Assembly: GCA_018398765.1 (NCBI GenBank)
Contig: JAHBMJ010005884.1
Coordinates: 30,150-61,225 of the forward strand
Source of the DNA: Chromera velia
Taxonomy: Eukaryota > Sar > Chromeraceae
Length of the DNA stretch: 31,076 nt
Direction: 5' to 3'
Numbering within the stretch: the stretch's first letter is position 1; each line of letters begins with the position of its first letter. Below the pieces are notes generated by a model. The model was not told the origin of the DNA, searched no databases, and was given only the letters and a program-made list of their open reading frames with translations. Shown here piece by piece: positions 30,147 to 31,076 of this stretch. The translations under genes and the position numbers were made by a program.

Positions 30147-30640
30147 GCTTCGATGCATGGATGGATGGCAGGTGATGCATATATACTGTACAAAATAGAA
30201 AGGTATTGAAAGGATTGGGCATCGTAAAACCCTCACATTCCTCCGCTGCCTGCTGAATGGTGGAAGAGGTCGACTGTGAAAATCGGGAAAGCATTGCATG
30301 GTGGGGAGGAGTCTTGTCTTTCGTTTTTGCAAGTATGCATGCACCCCCGACAGCATTCACCCTCTGCCGCGGCGACGCACCATGCAGATGCGCTTTTGCG
30401 AATTTAGCGATGTCTGGGGTGCGGGGCCATCTGTGTCACCCCTGCGCCTAGAGCCCCGCCGCGATGCGATGGCATGCGCGCATGCACTGCATTTTGGGGC
30501 GGAGACTCGCGGAGTCGATCGGCCGGCGCGGACTGCATCACGCAAGTGGCCCCGGAATGCGAAGCGGGGGGCACTTACAAAATAGAAATACCCCAGCCCG
30601 CGCATATGCATGCACGCACAGTGTCTTTCACCAAAAATCT
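30147..30640. other. Intergenic DNA, no gene supported
   Basis: The first part could be the promoter of the candidate exons below 30146. GC content rises sharply after about 30400, with many CG, GCGC and TGCATGCA words. The minus-strand frame at 30357-30974 runs through the repeat array and is probably not a gene. Confidence 0.4.
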
Positions 30641-31076
30641 GACGCAAGCAAGCTTGCGAACGGCCCCGGAAAGCAAGAAAAATGAGAACTGATCTGATTG
30701 ATGCACGCCAGCTATACGGTCGACTACGCATATAGTTACGCCAACTCCCCCCCCCTCCCCCCACACGGGAAAAGCCGCGGAACTCTTCCCCCCCCCTCCC
30801 AGGGAAAAAGGCCCGGGAGTAATCTGAAACCCATCTGACGCACGCGCGGCGCAAATCAGCCGTTCGGGGCCGGGTTTTTAGTGAAAGACACACTGTATGC
30901 CTGCATCTGACGCAAACAAGCTTGCGGACGGCCCCGGAAAGCAAGAAAAATGAGAACTGACCCGATTGACACACGCCGGCTAGTCAACCAGGAAAGCAAG
31001 AAAAATGAGAACTAAACCAATTGACGCACACCAGCAAGTTACGGCCGGGGAAAAGCCGCAGAACTTCCCCCCCCCT
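30641..31076. repeat. GC-rich interspersed/tandem repeat array, cut by the window end
   Basis: A 23-base core, GGAAAGCAAGAAAAATGAGA then ACT, occurs identically at 30668-30690, 30936-30958 and 30991-31013. The first two copies are preceded by TCTGACGCAA(G/A)CAAGCTTGCG and a GACGGCCCC-like stretch. All three are followed by GATTGA/AATTGA(C/T)(G/A)CACxCC. GGGAAAAGCCGC(G/A)GAACT then a C-run occurs at about 30768-30798 and again at the window end. The spacing is uneven (268, then 55 bases), so the array is irregular and continues beyond the window. Confidence 0.8.

Noticed and set aside
30357-30974. Minus-strand ORF of 205 codons
   Set aside because: It runs through the GC-rich repeat array, and repeated peptide pieces come from the repeated 23-base core.

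Overview
The window looks like nuclear DNA of a eukaryote, most likely a microbial alga or protist of the alveolate/stramenopile kind. A chromerid such as Chromera would fit, but this is an inference and not proven. The grounds are GT-AG introns with long C/T-rich 3' ends, low gene density, many di- and tetranucleotide microsatellites, a Ty1/copia LTR retrotransposon, and frequent GCATGC/TGCATGCA words. I see no bacterial operons, Shine-Dalgarno-led gene chains, rRNA or tRNA.

Layout. (1) 1-5.1 kb: a four-exon plus-strand gene (1093-3382) for a secreted 511-residue Gly/Tyr-rich protein. Acidic spacers in it are bracketed by repeated Arg-Arg-Leu sites, so it reads like a precursor cut into several peptides. 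(2) 5083-12458: a full-length minus-strand Ty1/copia element with two 571-bp LTRs, a primer binding site, a polypurine tract, gag, integrase, reverse transcriptase and RNase H. It is dead or unusual: the roughly 2,000-codon frame carries eight TAG and one TAA codon but only one frame change. (3) 12.5-17 kb: an AT-rich, transposon-rich tract with a short orphan ORF (13846-14214) and a nest of three small DNA transposons at 15353-16286, each with its own target-site duplication. (4) 17-24.4 kb: no gene I can support, with dense microsatellites. (5) 24371-29365, possibly to 30146: a minus-strand multi-exon gene for a very large, mostly disordered protein with one Cys4 zinc-binding motif. (6) 30.4 kb to the end: a GC-rich repeat array that runs off the window.

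The genes do not form a pathway. The two host genes are independent. The retrotransposon sits inside an AT-rich island that the smaller elements have also used. The most promising unusual biology is the RRL-delimited Gly/Tyr precursor, the TAG-only pattern of interruptions in the copia frame, and the nested transposons.
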